A stretch of 36,708 nt of DNA. Origin: RGIG4074 sp964459165 (GTDB lineage: Bacteria > Bacillota > Clostridia > Christensenellales > Borkfalkiaceae). The notes under the pieces were generated by a model that searched no databases, was not told where the DNA came from, and saw nothing but the letters and a program-made list of their open reading frames with translations. The position numbers and the translations under genes were made by a program. Below, in pieces: positions 24,899-31,165 of this stretch. The stretch lies in assembly GCA_964459165.1 (NCBI GenBank), contig CAYWKM010000014.1, forward strand, positions 1 to 36,708, read 5' to 3'. The stretch's first letter is position 1. Each line of letters begins with the position of its first letter.

Positions 24899-24926
24899 AA
24901 AAAACGGCTTATGCAAGCATAAACCG
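24899..24926 (-). terminator. leader terminator (attenuator) of tyrS
   Basis: On the minus strand CGGTTTATG (24926-24918) pairs over nine positions with CATAAGCCG (24913-24905, one G-U pair) around the loop CTTG, followed by six T. It lies between the tyrS promoter and the tyrS ribosome site, so it can only act as a regulated attenuator. Confidence 0.88.
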
Positions 24927-24981
24927 AGTCCTTTCCGATCGAGTCCTTTCCGATAGGGATATGAAACGAATTTATGAATGC
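24913..24981 (-). promoter_or_regulatory. predicted antiterminator of the tyrS attenuator
   Basis: GCA-TT-CATAAA (24981-24971) can pair with TTTATG-CT-TGC (24923-24913): nine pairs around a 2x2 internal loop. The 3' strand is most of the terminator's 5' arm and loop, so the two structures exclude each other. The leader-peptide stop codon (24974-24972) lies inside the 5' strand, so a ribosome finishing the peptide would block the antiterminator, while one stalled on the Tyr codons would leave it free. Confidence 0.65.
24925..24954 (-). repeat. 15-bp tandem repeat in the tyrS leader
   Basis: Two perfect back-to-back copies of ATCGGAAAGGACTCG (minus strand, 24954-24940 and 24939-24925). The second copy ends on the first two bases of the terminator stem. 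Confidence 0.9.
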
Positions 24982-25046
24982 GGAAAAAACGTAATCTCCT
25001 TACGGTAGGAGTACGCATAAATATAATAGATTCCGTTCACGTTCAT
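24972..25046 (-). CDS. tyrosine-rich leader peptide of tyrS
   Basis: A 24-codon frame whose codons 7-14 read YYIYAYSY: five tyrosines in eight, using TAT three times and TAC twice. It then continues RKEITFFPHS and stops. GAAGGG lies four bases before the ATG at 25046. An in-frame ATG at 25058 would add four residues but sits almost at the transcription start. The peptide is probably not a functional protein; its translation speed is the tyrosine sensor for the downstream attenuator. The chance of such a Tyr cluster directly before tyrS by accident is low. Confidence 0.8.
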   Translation of the reverse strand: MNVNGIYYIYAYSYRKEITFFPHS

Positions 25047-25067
25047 AAAACCCTTCATAACATGAAT

Positions 25068-25096
25068 ACTATACTAAAATTCTCCTTATTTGTCAA
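25068..25096 (-). promoter_or_regulatory. sigma-A promoter of tyrS
   Basis: Minus strand TTGACA (25091-25096), 17 bases, TATAGT (25068-25073). Predicted start near 25061, giving a leader of about 195 bases before tyrS. Confidence 0.85.
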
Positions 25097-25147
25097 GCGA
25101 TTCCTCTCGTTTTCTTTTCTCCGTCCGCCGCAATTTGACGAATCGCT

Positions 25148-26602
25148 TCAAGTCCCTTTCGACTCCTTATCGCATTTGCAGGATTTCGTGGAGGGTTCGC
25201 TCAAAATATTCCCGTAAATATCGAAACGAGAGCCGTGACAGGGGCAATCCCAGGTATCGGTATCCCCGTTCCATTGGAGCTCGCAATGCATATGCGGACA
25301 TTGATTTCCAATGACGTAAAGCCTATTCTCCGTATCCCGATAAACCGCCCTTCGTTTTCCGTTATGCCAAACCACCATGCCGCTTCCCTTTGGCACATCG
25401 GAAGCCGTTTTGAACGGGATTCTGCAATAGCCGAGAAGAATTCCCTTTGCGTTTTCCAACGCGTTGCTCATAAAGGAACCGAAAACGCCCTTCATCCTTC
25501 TCTGCGGCGAAAAAAGCTCGGCGTACGCGTTCTTCTTCCCCAAAATCATATCCGTTAAAATTTGAGCGCAGATCATCGCGTTTGCCATTCCCCATTTATT
25601 GAAGCCGGTAACCACGTATACGTCGTCGAGATTTTTTGCGTACCTTCCGACCATCGGCATTCCGTCGAACGTCATAACGTCCTCCGCGCACCAGCGATGC
25701 GTAACGATATCGCCGCCGAACAGCTCCCTTGCAGATTTCTCCAACCTTTCAAAATGACCGCGTCGCTCGCTTCTGCCCGTACGGTGATCCCCGCCGCCCA
25801 GCAACGTTCCGTTCGCATACGGGCGGAGGGACAAACCGTCCTCCTCTTCGTCAAGGTACATTTCCTGCGCGTACCGTCCGCTCAGCGCGATCGTGTAAGA
25901 CGTGGATTGTCTCAATTTCATAAAATATCCGCCGTGAGAAATCACGATCGGGAAATGGGTAGCGACGATGATTTTTCCCGCCCGTATCCGCCCTTCGTTT
26001 GTTTGTATCACCTTATTTTTCGCGTCGATATTCACCGCGCGCGTATGCTCGTACGCCTCGAAATTTACGGGAAGAGAGGTCAAAAATTTGATCGGGTCGA
26101 AAAGATACTGCTTCCCTTCCTTCAAGGCATAGACCGCCTTGAATCGCTCGATCCCTTCCGCCTCTTCGCAGTCCGCGCCGATTTCGCGCATAACGCGGAA
26201 AGTCTCTTTCAGCCGCCGCGATTCCCCTCGGCTGAAAATATAACCGTCCGTTTCATGAAAATCGCACTCGATTCCGTATTTTTGCACGAGGGAAACATAG
26301 CCCTGCATTCCCTCTCTTTGCGAGCGGTAATAGCAAGACGCCGCTTTTTTTCCGTAACGCCTGTAAAGCTCCGAATAAACGTCGCCCTGATTGCAAGAAA
26401 TTTTTGCCGTCGTCTTCCCCGTCGTTCCCGAAAACAGCTTGTCGGCTTCAAGGAGCGCGACCTCCTCGCCCTTTTCCGCCAAGTGAAAAGCGGTCAGGAA
26501 TCCTGCGATTCCCCCGCCGATGACGACGATATCCCGCTCGACGTCTCCTTTCAACCTCGGATATTCCGATTGTTCTTTTTCCCAAACCGATTGATTCTTC
26601 AT
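25148..26602 (-). CDS. FAD-dependent oxidoreductase with C-terminal Rieske domain
   Basis: A 484-residue protein. The N-terminal DAO/DadA-type FAD domain has the dinucleotide motif IVVIGGGIAGFLTAFHLAEKG (about residues 25-45) and the C-terminal FAD contact GFNKWGMANAM. A Rieske [2Fe-2S] domain follows, with CPHMHC and CPCHGSRFD (about 440-470) giving the two Cys and two His ligands. This architecture is widespread in Bacillales and Clostridia, but the substrate is not established; amino acid or amine oxidation is only a guess from the fold. The ribosome site is CGGAG. The gene is upstream of, and reads towards, tyrS, which has its own promoter. Confidence 0.88.
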   Translation of the reverse strand: MKNQSVWEKEQSEYPRLKGDVERDIVVIGGGIAGFLTAFHLAEKGEEVALLEADKLFSGTTGKTTAKISCNQGDVYSELYRRYGKKAASCYYRSQREGMQGYVSLVQKYGIECDFHETDGYIFSRGESRRLKETFRVMREIGADCEEAEGIERFKAVYALKEGKQYLFDPIKFLTSLPVNFEAYEHTRAVNIDAKNKVIQTNEGRIRAGKIIVATHFPIVISHGGYFMKLRQSTSYTIALSGRYAQEMYLDEEEDGLSLRPYANGTLLGGGDHRTGRSERRGHFERLEKSARELFGGDIVTHRWCAEDVMTFDGMPMVGRYAKNLDDVYVVTGFNKWGMANAMICAQILTDMILGKKNAYAELFSPQRRMKGVFGSFMSNALENAKGILLGYCRIPFKTASDVPKGSGMVVWHNGKRRAVYRDTENRLYVIGNQCPHMHCELQWNGDTDTWDCPCHGSRFDIYGNILSEPSTKSCKCDKESKGT

Positions 26603-26779
26603 ATTCTACTCCGTTTTTTATCAGTATGATTCGCGAAAAAATTATCATTCGCAGAGAACGGCAGAGCGATGAACCGCGTTCTTGGGAATCGACGCATTCT
26701 TTCAAAAAGAATCAAACGTTTACGAATATCCGCAGAATTTTTTCCGTATAATGGATTAAGCATAAAAGGGAGAATTTCC

Positions 26780-27817
26780 ATGAAAAAGATATTATTTACG
26801 GGCGGAGGAAGCGCAGGTCATGCGACGCCGAACGTCGCCCTGATCGAAGATCTTAAAAACTCATATGAAATTTATTACATAGGAACGGAGGGCGTCGAAA
26901 AGAATCTGATAACGCCTTTGAAAATACCGTATTTTTCCGTCGATTGTCCCAAATTTATCAGAGGATTCTCTTTCAAAAATTTAAAGATCCCCGCGAGACT
27001 TTTATCGGCGGAAGAAAAGTGCAAGGATATCCTCGAAAAGATCAAGCCGGACGTCGTCTTTTCTAAGGGCGGTTACGTAAGCGTTCCCGTCGTAGCCGCC
27101 GCGCACGCGCAAAAGATCCCTTGCCTTACGCATGAAAGCGATCTCTCCTTAGGACTCGCCAATAAACTGAACGCGCGCAAGTGTATTCACGTGCTCACCT
27201 CCTTTCCGGAGACCGCCGATGAAATAAAGAACGGTAAATATACCGGCTCCCCGATCAGAAAGGAGCTTTTTAAAACCGATCGGACGGCGGCGAGAGAAAA
27301 GTACGGATTTCACAGGGAGAAGCCCGTTCTCCTCTTCTTTGGCGGGGGAAGCGGGAGCAGAACGATCAACGAAGCTCTTCGGAAAAATATCGATATGCTT
27401 TCAAGAAGATACGATATTTTACATATCTGCGGAAAAAATAACGTGATGCAGAATAACATCGCCGGATACATTCAAAGGGAATATGAAAACGACATGGCTT
27501 CCGCCTACGCCTGCGCGGATATGGTGGTCGCGAGGGCGGGATCGAATACGGTGTTTGAAACGCTCGCGCTAAAAAAGAAGGCGCTGTTCATTCCCCTTGA
27601 AAACGCCGCTTCGCGCGGAGATCAGAGAGAAAACGCCGAATACTTTGAGCGAAAAAAACTTTGCAGCGTACTCCGCGAAAAAGACCTCGAACGATTATTT
27701 ACGGCGATAGAGCGAGCCTTCGACAACCGCGCGATTTCCGACAATCTCGCCGTGACCAACATCGCCGACGGAAACAAAAATATTATCAAAGAAATCGCCG
27801 AAGCCGCCAATCGATGA
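26780..27817 (+). CDS. murG: UDP-GlcNAc:lipid I N-acetylglucosaminyltransferase MurG
   Basis: Adds GlcNAc to lipid I on the inner membrane face to make lipid II for peptidoglycan. The 345 residues fit a GT28 enzyme. The glycine-rich N-terminal loop TGGGSAGHATPNVALI and GGYVSVPVVAAA are typical. THESDLSLGLANKL is the clostridial form of the lipid-site motif. FFGGGSGSRTIN and VARAGSNTVFE form the UDP-GlcNAc site. The start at 26780 follows AAGGGAG; an upstream in-frame start has no such site. It stands alone, away from the other mur genes, with a possible TATAAT -10 at 26747-26752. Confidence 0.9.
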   Translation: MKKILFTGGGSAGHATPNVALIEDLKNSYEIYYIGTEGVEKNLITPLKIPYFSVDCPKFIRGFSFKNLKIPARLLSAEEKCKDILEKIKPDVVFSKGGYVSVPVVAAAHAQKIPCLTHESDLSLGLANKLNARKCIHVLTSFPETADEIKNGKYTGSPIRKELFKTDRTAAREKYGFHREKPVLLFFGGGSGSRTINEALRKNIDMLSRRYDILHICGKNNVMQNNIAGYIQREYENDMASAYACADMVVARAGSNTVFETLALKKKALFIPLENAASRGDQRENAEYFERKKLCSVLREKDLERLFTAIERAFDNRAISDNLAVTNIADGNKNIIKEIAEAANR

Positions 27818-27823
27818 ATCGCG

Positions 27824-27870
27824 AAAAAGACGGAAACCCGTAAAGAAACGTGTTTCCGTCTTTCCTTTTT
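27824..27870. terminator. bidirectional terminator between murG and yunB
   Basis: AAAGACGGAAAC (27826-27837) and GTTTCCGTCTTT (27852-27863) form a perfect 12-bp stem with T-rich flanks on both strands. It serves the two convergent genes. Confidence 0.85.
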
Positions 27871-27873
27871 CAT

Positions 27874-28509
27874 TTAACGTTGAGAAAATAAATCCGATTG
27901 AAGAAATACCTCGGGCACTTCGCCGACGATGACGCTTTCGCAGATGAGCACTTCGGTCGTGGATGCGAAATTGCTGGTTTCTTTCAACATGATAATGGAA
28001 ATATCCGAAACGATTTCAAGATAGATCGAATGCTTCGTCTGATTGATTCCCACCGAATCGAAAGAAGAAACGAAACGGCATTCCACGTTGCTGATTGGAA
28101 TAATCTTTAAATTAATCTTCGGTCCCATGCCGGCGATGAGTTCGATTCCCGTGAACGCTCCGATGGGAATATTGACGCCCGCGCGACTCATTTCGTTTAA
28201 ATTCTTTTGAGACATATACGCCGTGTCGCGCGCGATGCGATTGATCTGCAAAGAATTGGAAGTGATGGACAAAATCTCCCCCTTGCTTCCTCTCTCCACG
28301 GATATCAAATCCTCGTAACGCAAATTGTCGCTGAGCGTATAATAGATCGCGTCGTTGACGGCTTCCGTCGTGATCGAACGCATCGTCGCCTCCGCGATGG
28401 ATTTTAATACGGAGGTAACGTTATAAATTGTCCTTACGAGCAAAAAGACGAAAAGGAAGAAAACGATCGATAAAAGCAGAATCCTTTTGCGCCTTCTTCT
28501 GATTTTCAT
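27874..28509 (-). CDS. yunB: sporulation protein YunB
   Basis: A 211-residue YunB-like protein. A basic N-terminus (KIRRRRKR) is followed by one transmembrane helix (about residues 9-30), and the rest should lie outside the membrane. Recognisable family stretches are AINRIARDTAYMSQKNL-like (NRIARDTAYMSQKNLNEM), VNIPIGAFTGIELIAGMGP and a final IVGEVPEVFLQ. In Bacillus subtilis yunB is made in the mother cell under sigma-E and is needed for efficient sporulation. A sigma-E-like promoter lies directly upstream. No Shine-Dalgarno is visible near the ATG. Confidence 0.88.
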   Translation of the reverse strand: MKIRRRRKRILLLSIVFFLFVFLLVRTIYNVTSVLKSIAEATMRSITTEAVNDAIYYTLSDNLRYEDLISVERGSKGEILSITSNSLQINRIARDTAYMSQKNLNEMSRAGVNIPIGAFTGIELIAGMGPKINLKIIPISNVECRFVSSFDSVGINQTKHSIYLEIVSDISIIMLKETSNFASTTEVLICESVIVGEVPEVFLQSDLFSQR

Positions 28510-28514
28510 ATGAT

Positions 28515-28541
28515 ATCATATGAAAAAACTCTTCGTTTTAT
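28515..28541 (-). promoter_or_regulatory. possible sigma-E promoter of yunB
   Basis: Minus strand CATATGAT (28522-28515), a match to the sigma-E -10 core CATAnnnT, with ATA (28541-28539) 16 bases upstream as a minimal -35. The -10 ends five bases before the yunB ATG. Confidence 0.45.
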
Positions 28542-28593
28542 ACTTCTCGGAAAGGCAAGCGAAATGCCGATTCTTCCGCCGAAGAAAGCGATC

Positions 28594-28977
28594 TTAATTA
28601 TATTTTGTGCGCGATCGAAAAATGAGAGCCATGATAAAGGCGAAAACGACGGCGGAGGAAACGCCGGCGCTCGCCGCCGCAAGAGGCCCCGTGAGCGCGA
28701 AAAAGAGCCCCTTCTGCGCCCCCTTCATGGCGCCGTTGGCGAGGAGATATCCGAACCCTGAAATGGGAACGGTCGCCCCCGCGCCGGCGAAATCCACCAG
28801 ATACTGATACCATCCCAACGATTGCAATACCAGCCCTCCCAACATGAAAAAGACGAGCACCTTCCCCGCCGTGACGTCGGTAAAATTGATGAGAATCTGC
28901 GCGACGACGCAAATGAGCCCTCCTACGACGAAAGCCTTTATAAACATAAACAGGATATCCAGATATTCGGAAAACAT
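28594..28977 (-). CDS. spoVAE: stage V sporulation protein AE
   Basis: Part of the SpoVA inner-membrane channel that moves dipicolinic acid into the forespore and out during germination. The 127-residue protein is highly hydrophobic with about four membrane segments. Its motifs are IKAFVVGGLICVVAQILI, FAGAGATVPISGFGYLLANGAMK and the C-terminal GLFFALTGPLAAASAGVSSAV. The start at 28977 gives the usual length; a TTG at 29010 would add 11 charged residues. The AAGGGGAAGAG stretch before the ATG is a modest ribosome site. spoVAC and spoVAD, usually adjacent, are not here. Confidence 0.88.
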   Translation of the reverse strand: MFSEYLDILFMFIKAFVVGGLICVVAQILINFTDVTAGKVLVFFMLGGLVLQSLGWYQYLVDFAGAGATVPISGFGYLLANGAMKGAQKGLFFALTGPLAAASAGVSSAVVFAFIMALIFRSRTKYN

Positions 28978-29122
28978 AAAAAAAAGCTCTTCCCCTTTTC
29001 TTTTATTCAAAGTTTGAGGAAAAAGCTTCCTTTTTATACTTTATACTTAACATCTTTCGGTAAAAATCAATTCCCCGTCGAATCCCCTTCTCGTTTATCG
29101 AGGCGCTTCCGCGAGAAAAAAA

Positions 29123-29764
29123 TTAATCGGAAATCCGCGTCCCGCCCCATTCGACGACGGTAAAGCCGATTCGTTCGGGCGAAGAAAGTTCCTGCTCTTC
29201 GATTTCCACATAGGTATCGGACGGCTCCCAAGCCATGAATACGCGGATGAGCGTATCGGGCGCGGGATCGACGGAAAGACGCGCAGCCGAAACGTAATTT
29301 TCCGTCTGAAAAGAAATCAGATTATAGGCGTTATCCTGCATCTGCGGTAGCCAATAGACGATAAATTCGTTCGCCTCCCTTCGCGTTAAACCAAGCTCGG
29401 CAAGAGATCGCTCGAGAAAAGCCGCCGTATCTTTCCCTGCGACGCAGAATCCCGATGAAAAATCGTATTCCACACGGGTAACTCCCTCCCAATAGAGGTA
29501 ATTATACGTTTGACCCGTTTCGTCTACAAGCGTTCCGTCCGGATATGCCGTGACCGTCCAGCCGTCCTCGTAAGCAGGATAGGCGCAGGTCAGACTCCCG
29601 TTCAGATCTAAGCTTACGGTAACCTTCTTCTCCTCCGTAGGATAGAGGTAGATCACCGGCTTGTAATCGACGTCGCCGCCTCCGTCTTCACAGCCTGAAA
29701 AGACAAAGCAGAAAAGAAAAAGGATTAAAAAGAAGGACGTCGCCGACAATTTTCTTTTCATCAT
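29123..29764 (-). CDS. conserved clostridial lipoprotein of unknown function
   Basis: A 213-residue secreted lipoprotein. A hydrophobic signal peptide ends in the lipobox FSGC (Cys about 25). The mature part begins with an acidic and glycine-rich linker, then KPVIYLYPTEEKKVTV, TCAYPAYEDGWTVTAYPDG, YNYLYWEG and a C-terminal GFTVVEWGGT. I recognise this pattern from clostridial proteins annotated only as hypothetical; no catalytic residues are apparent. The ribosome site is the G-rich AAGGGGGG before two adjacent ATGs. A perfect consensus promoter lies 72 bases upstream. Confidence 0.8.
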   Translation of the reverse strand: MMKRKLSATSFFLILFLFCFVFSGCEDGGGDVDYKPVIYLYPTEEKKVTVSLDLNGSLTCAYPAYEDGWTVTAYPDGTLVDETGQTYNYLYWEGVTRVEYDFSSGFCVAGKDTAAFLERSLAELGLTRREANEFIVYWLPQMQDNAYNLISFQTENYVSAARLSVDPAPDTLIRVFMAWEPSDTYVEIEEQELSSPERIGFTVVEWGGTRISD

Positions 29765-29835
29765 TCATAACCCCCCTTCGCCGTTTTATTCCGTCTTTCA
29801 TGAGACGATAAAACAAGCTTCTTTTTTATAGGGGC

Positions 29836-29864
29836 ATTATAACATATCGTCGCGGCGTTGTCAA
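29836..29864 (-). promoter_or_regulatory. consensus sigma-A promoter of the lipoprotein gene
   Basis: Minus strand perfect TTGACA (29859-29864), 17 bases, perfect TATAAT (29836-29841). The leader contains a hairpin (GTTTTAT..GTCT / AGAC..ATAAAAC). Confidence 0.85.
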
Positions 29865-29880
29865 CTCCTCCTTGCAATTT

Positions 29881-30543
29881 CTATTTGACGAACCTTTTCA
29901 AAGAAATTGCGAGCGCCGTCGCGACGGCGATTTTGCAAAGATCGGGCGCGATATAGGGAAGGACGCAGAGCGCAAGCGCCGCGCCGAGACTGACGGCGCT
30001 ATCGTTGGAAATTCTATAAACCATAAACCAAGCGGTTCCGAACACATAACAGACGGCGATCCCGAGAATCATCGAAACGACCAAAACGACCGCTTCGATC
30101 CACTTGCGCTTCTTCGTAAATCTTCCCTTAACCAGATCTGCGGGAAGCCCGACGACGACTGCGGTAAAAAGAAATCCGATAAGGTATCCGCCCGTCGGTC
30201 CGACAAGACTCGCCGTCGACCCGAATCCGGCAAATACGGGAACGCCGACGAGTCCGAGCAATAGGTAAGCGGCGACGGCGAAAAGCCCTCTCTTCCAACC
30301 GAGCATGGCGGCGGAAAGACAAACCGCCATCGTCTGCAAGGTAATGGGAATCAAATTGACGGGAACGGCTATCCACGCGCAGACCGCTATCACGACGACG
30401 AACATCGCGGTGACGGCGATATTGTACGCGACGCTTTTACGCGTCGCCTTCTTTTTATTCCGCGCGCCCCTTCGGGATTGCTCCGCCGTAGCGGATTGCG
30501 CTCCGTTTTCCTCGACTGCCGTCGAAGCCTGATTTTCTTCCAT
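29881..30543 (-). CDS. bioY: biotin transporter substrate-binding component BioY
   Basis: Membrane S component of an ECF-type biotin importer. The 220 residues hold six hydrophobic segments and the BioY marks AVPVNLIPITLQTMAVCLSA, GLVGVPVFAGF and GPTGGYLIGFL. A hydrophilic N-terminal extension of about 35 residues (alanine-, glutamate- and then lysine/arginine-rich) precedes the first helix and is unusual for the family. The ribosome site is CGGAGG. No ECF ATPase or T-component gene is nearby, as is common for BioY that uses a shared energising module. A BirA-type operator overlaps its promoter. Confidence 0.92.
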   Translation of the reverse strand: MEENQASTAVEENGAQSATAEQSRRGARNKKKATRKSVAYNIAVTAMFVVVIAVCAWIAVPVNLIPITLQTMAVCLSAAMLGWKRGLFAVAAYLLLGLVGVPVFAGFGSTASLVGPTGGYLIGFLFTAVVVGLPADLVKGRFTKKRKWIEAVVLVVSMILGIAVCYVFGTAWFMVYRISNDSAVSLGAALALCVLPYIAPDLCKIAVATALAISLKRFVK

Positions 30544-30574
30544 AAAAGCCCTCCGAAATTTTTATTACATGGGA

Positions 30575-30603
30575 ATTATAGAAAACGATCGCCCTATTGT
30601 CAA
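30575..30603 (-). promoter_or_regulatory. consensus sigma-A promoter of bioY
   Basis: Minus strand perfect TTGACA (30598-30603), 17 bases, perfect TATAAT (30575-30580). The -35 lies inside the BirA-type operator. Confidence 0.88.
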
Positions 30604-30631
30604 CTATATTTTAGGATATATGGTTGACAAT
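30596..30631. promoter_or_regulatory. BirA-type biotin operator
   Basis: A perfect inverted repeat, ATTGTCAAC (30596-30604) and GTTGACAAT (30623-30631), separated by 18 bases. Arm sequence and spacing correspond to BirA operators (E. coli TTGTAAAC-N18-GTTTACAA). It covers the bioY -35, so BirA with bound biotinoyl-AMP would block transcription when biotin is plentiful. Confidence 0.8.
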
Positions 30632-30641
30632 TATCAAAAAA

Positions 30642-30676
30642 TTTTTACGGCTCACAAAATCGAGAAGCCGTAAAAA
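30642..30676 (-). terminator. terminator of the metK-rhodanese unit
   Basis: TTTTTACGGCT (30642-30652) and AGCCGTAAAAA (30666-30676) form an 11-bp stem; on the minus strand it is followed by more T. It lies just after the rhodanese stop. Confidence 0.85.
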
Positions 30677-30679
30677 GCA

Positions 30680-31006
30680 TTAATCGTAATCGAGCGGATA
30701 AGGCCAGCCGACGAGACTGCCTATGACGTAAATCTTTCGATAGCCGAGAGAATGCAGCCTTTCCGCCGCGAGGCGAGCGCGATTGCCGCTGCGGCAATAG
30801 GTGAGGATCGCCGTATCCTTATCGTGAATCAACTCCTCTGCGGAAGCCTCGTCGATGGCGTCCACCGGAAAATTGACGGCGTTCTCCGCATGACCGGTGT
30901 AATATTCGTCTTCTTCGCGCACATCGAGCAAGACGTGATTGACCACGTTGTCTATAATGTCCTTCGCCTCCTGAAAGGAGACGTTTTTAAAAGCCTTCTC
31001 TTCCAT
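30680..31006 (-). CDS. rhodanese-like domain protein
   Basis: A single rhodanese domain of about 108 residues, probably a sulfurtransferase. VLLDVREEDEYYTGHAENAVNFP is the conserved N-terminal block (VLLDVREEDEYYTGHA), and CRSGNRA is the active-site loop with the persulfide-bearing cysteine. I start it at 31006 because the domain begins there and the length fits the family. An ATG at 31102 would add 32 unrelated residues. Neither start has a clear ribosome site. A strong AAAGGAG does lie directly behind the metK stop at 31166, but no in-frame start follows it. It is likely co-transcribed with metK. Confidence 0.82.
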   Translation of the reverse strand: MEEKAFKNVSFQEAKDIIDNVVNHVLLDVREEDEYYTGHAENAVNFPVDAIDEASAEELIHDKDTAILTYCRSGNRARLAAERLHSLGYRKIYVIGSLVGWPYPLDYD

Positions 31007-31165
31007 AAACGATTCATCAGACCGCGATCGAGACGCAGCCGATCCTTCTACGCTCTCTTTGGAAATCCGCCCGATGTTCAGGCGACGAAAGTCCTTCGGC
31101 ATGAGCGTTTTTTCATAAGGGGCGGGAAGAAGCTTTTTAAGTCCTCTTGCAAGCGCCGATCTCCT

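Noticed and set aside
24866..25061. T-box riboswitch upstream of tyrS
   Set aside because: I looked for the conserved T-box sequence (GGTGGNACCGCG) and the specifier-loop layout and found neither; the leader-peptide model fits better.
25095..25148. 9-bp inverted repeat AAGCGATTC/GAATCGCTT between the Rieske gene and the tyrS -35
   Set aside because: The arms are 36 bases apart, no T-run follows, and one arm overlaps the -35 by only two bases; it is too weak to call a terminator or operator.
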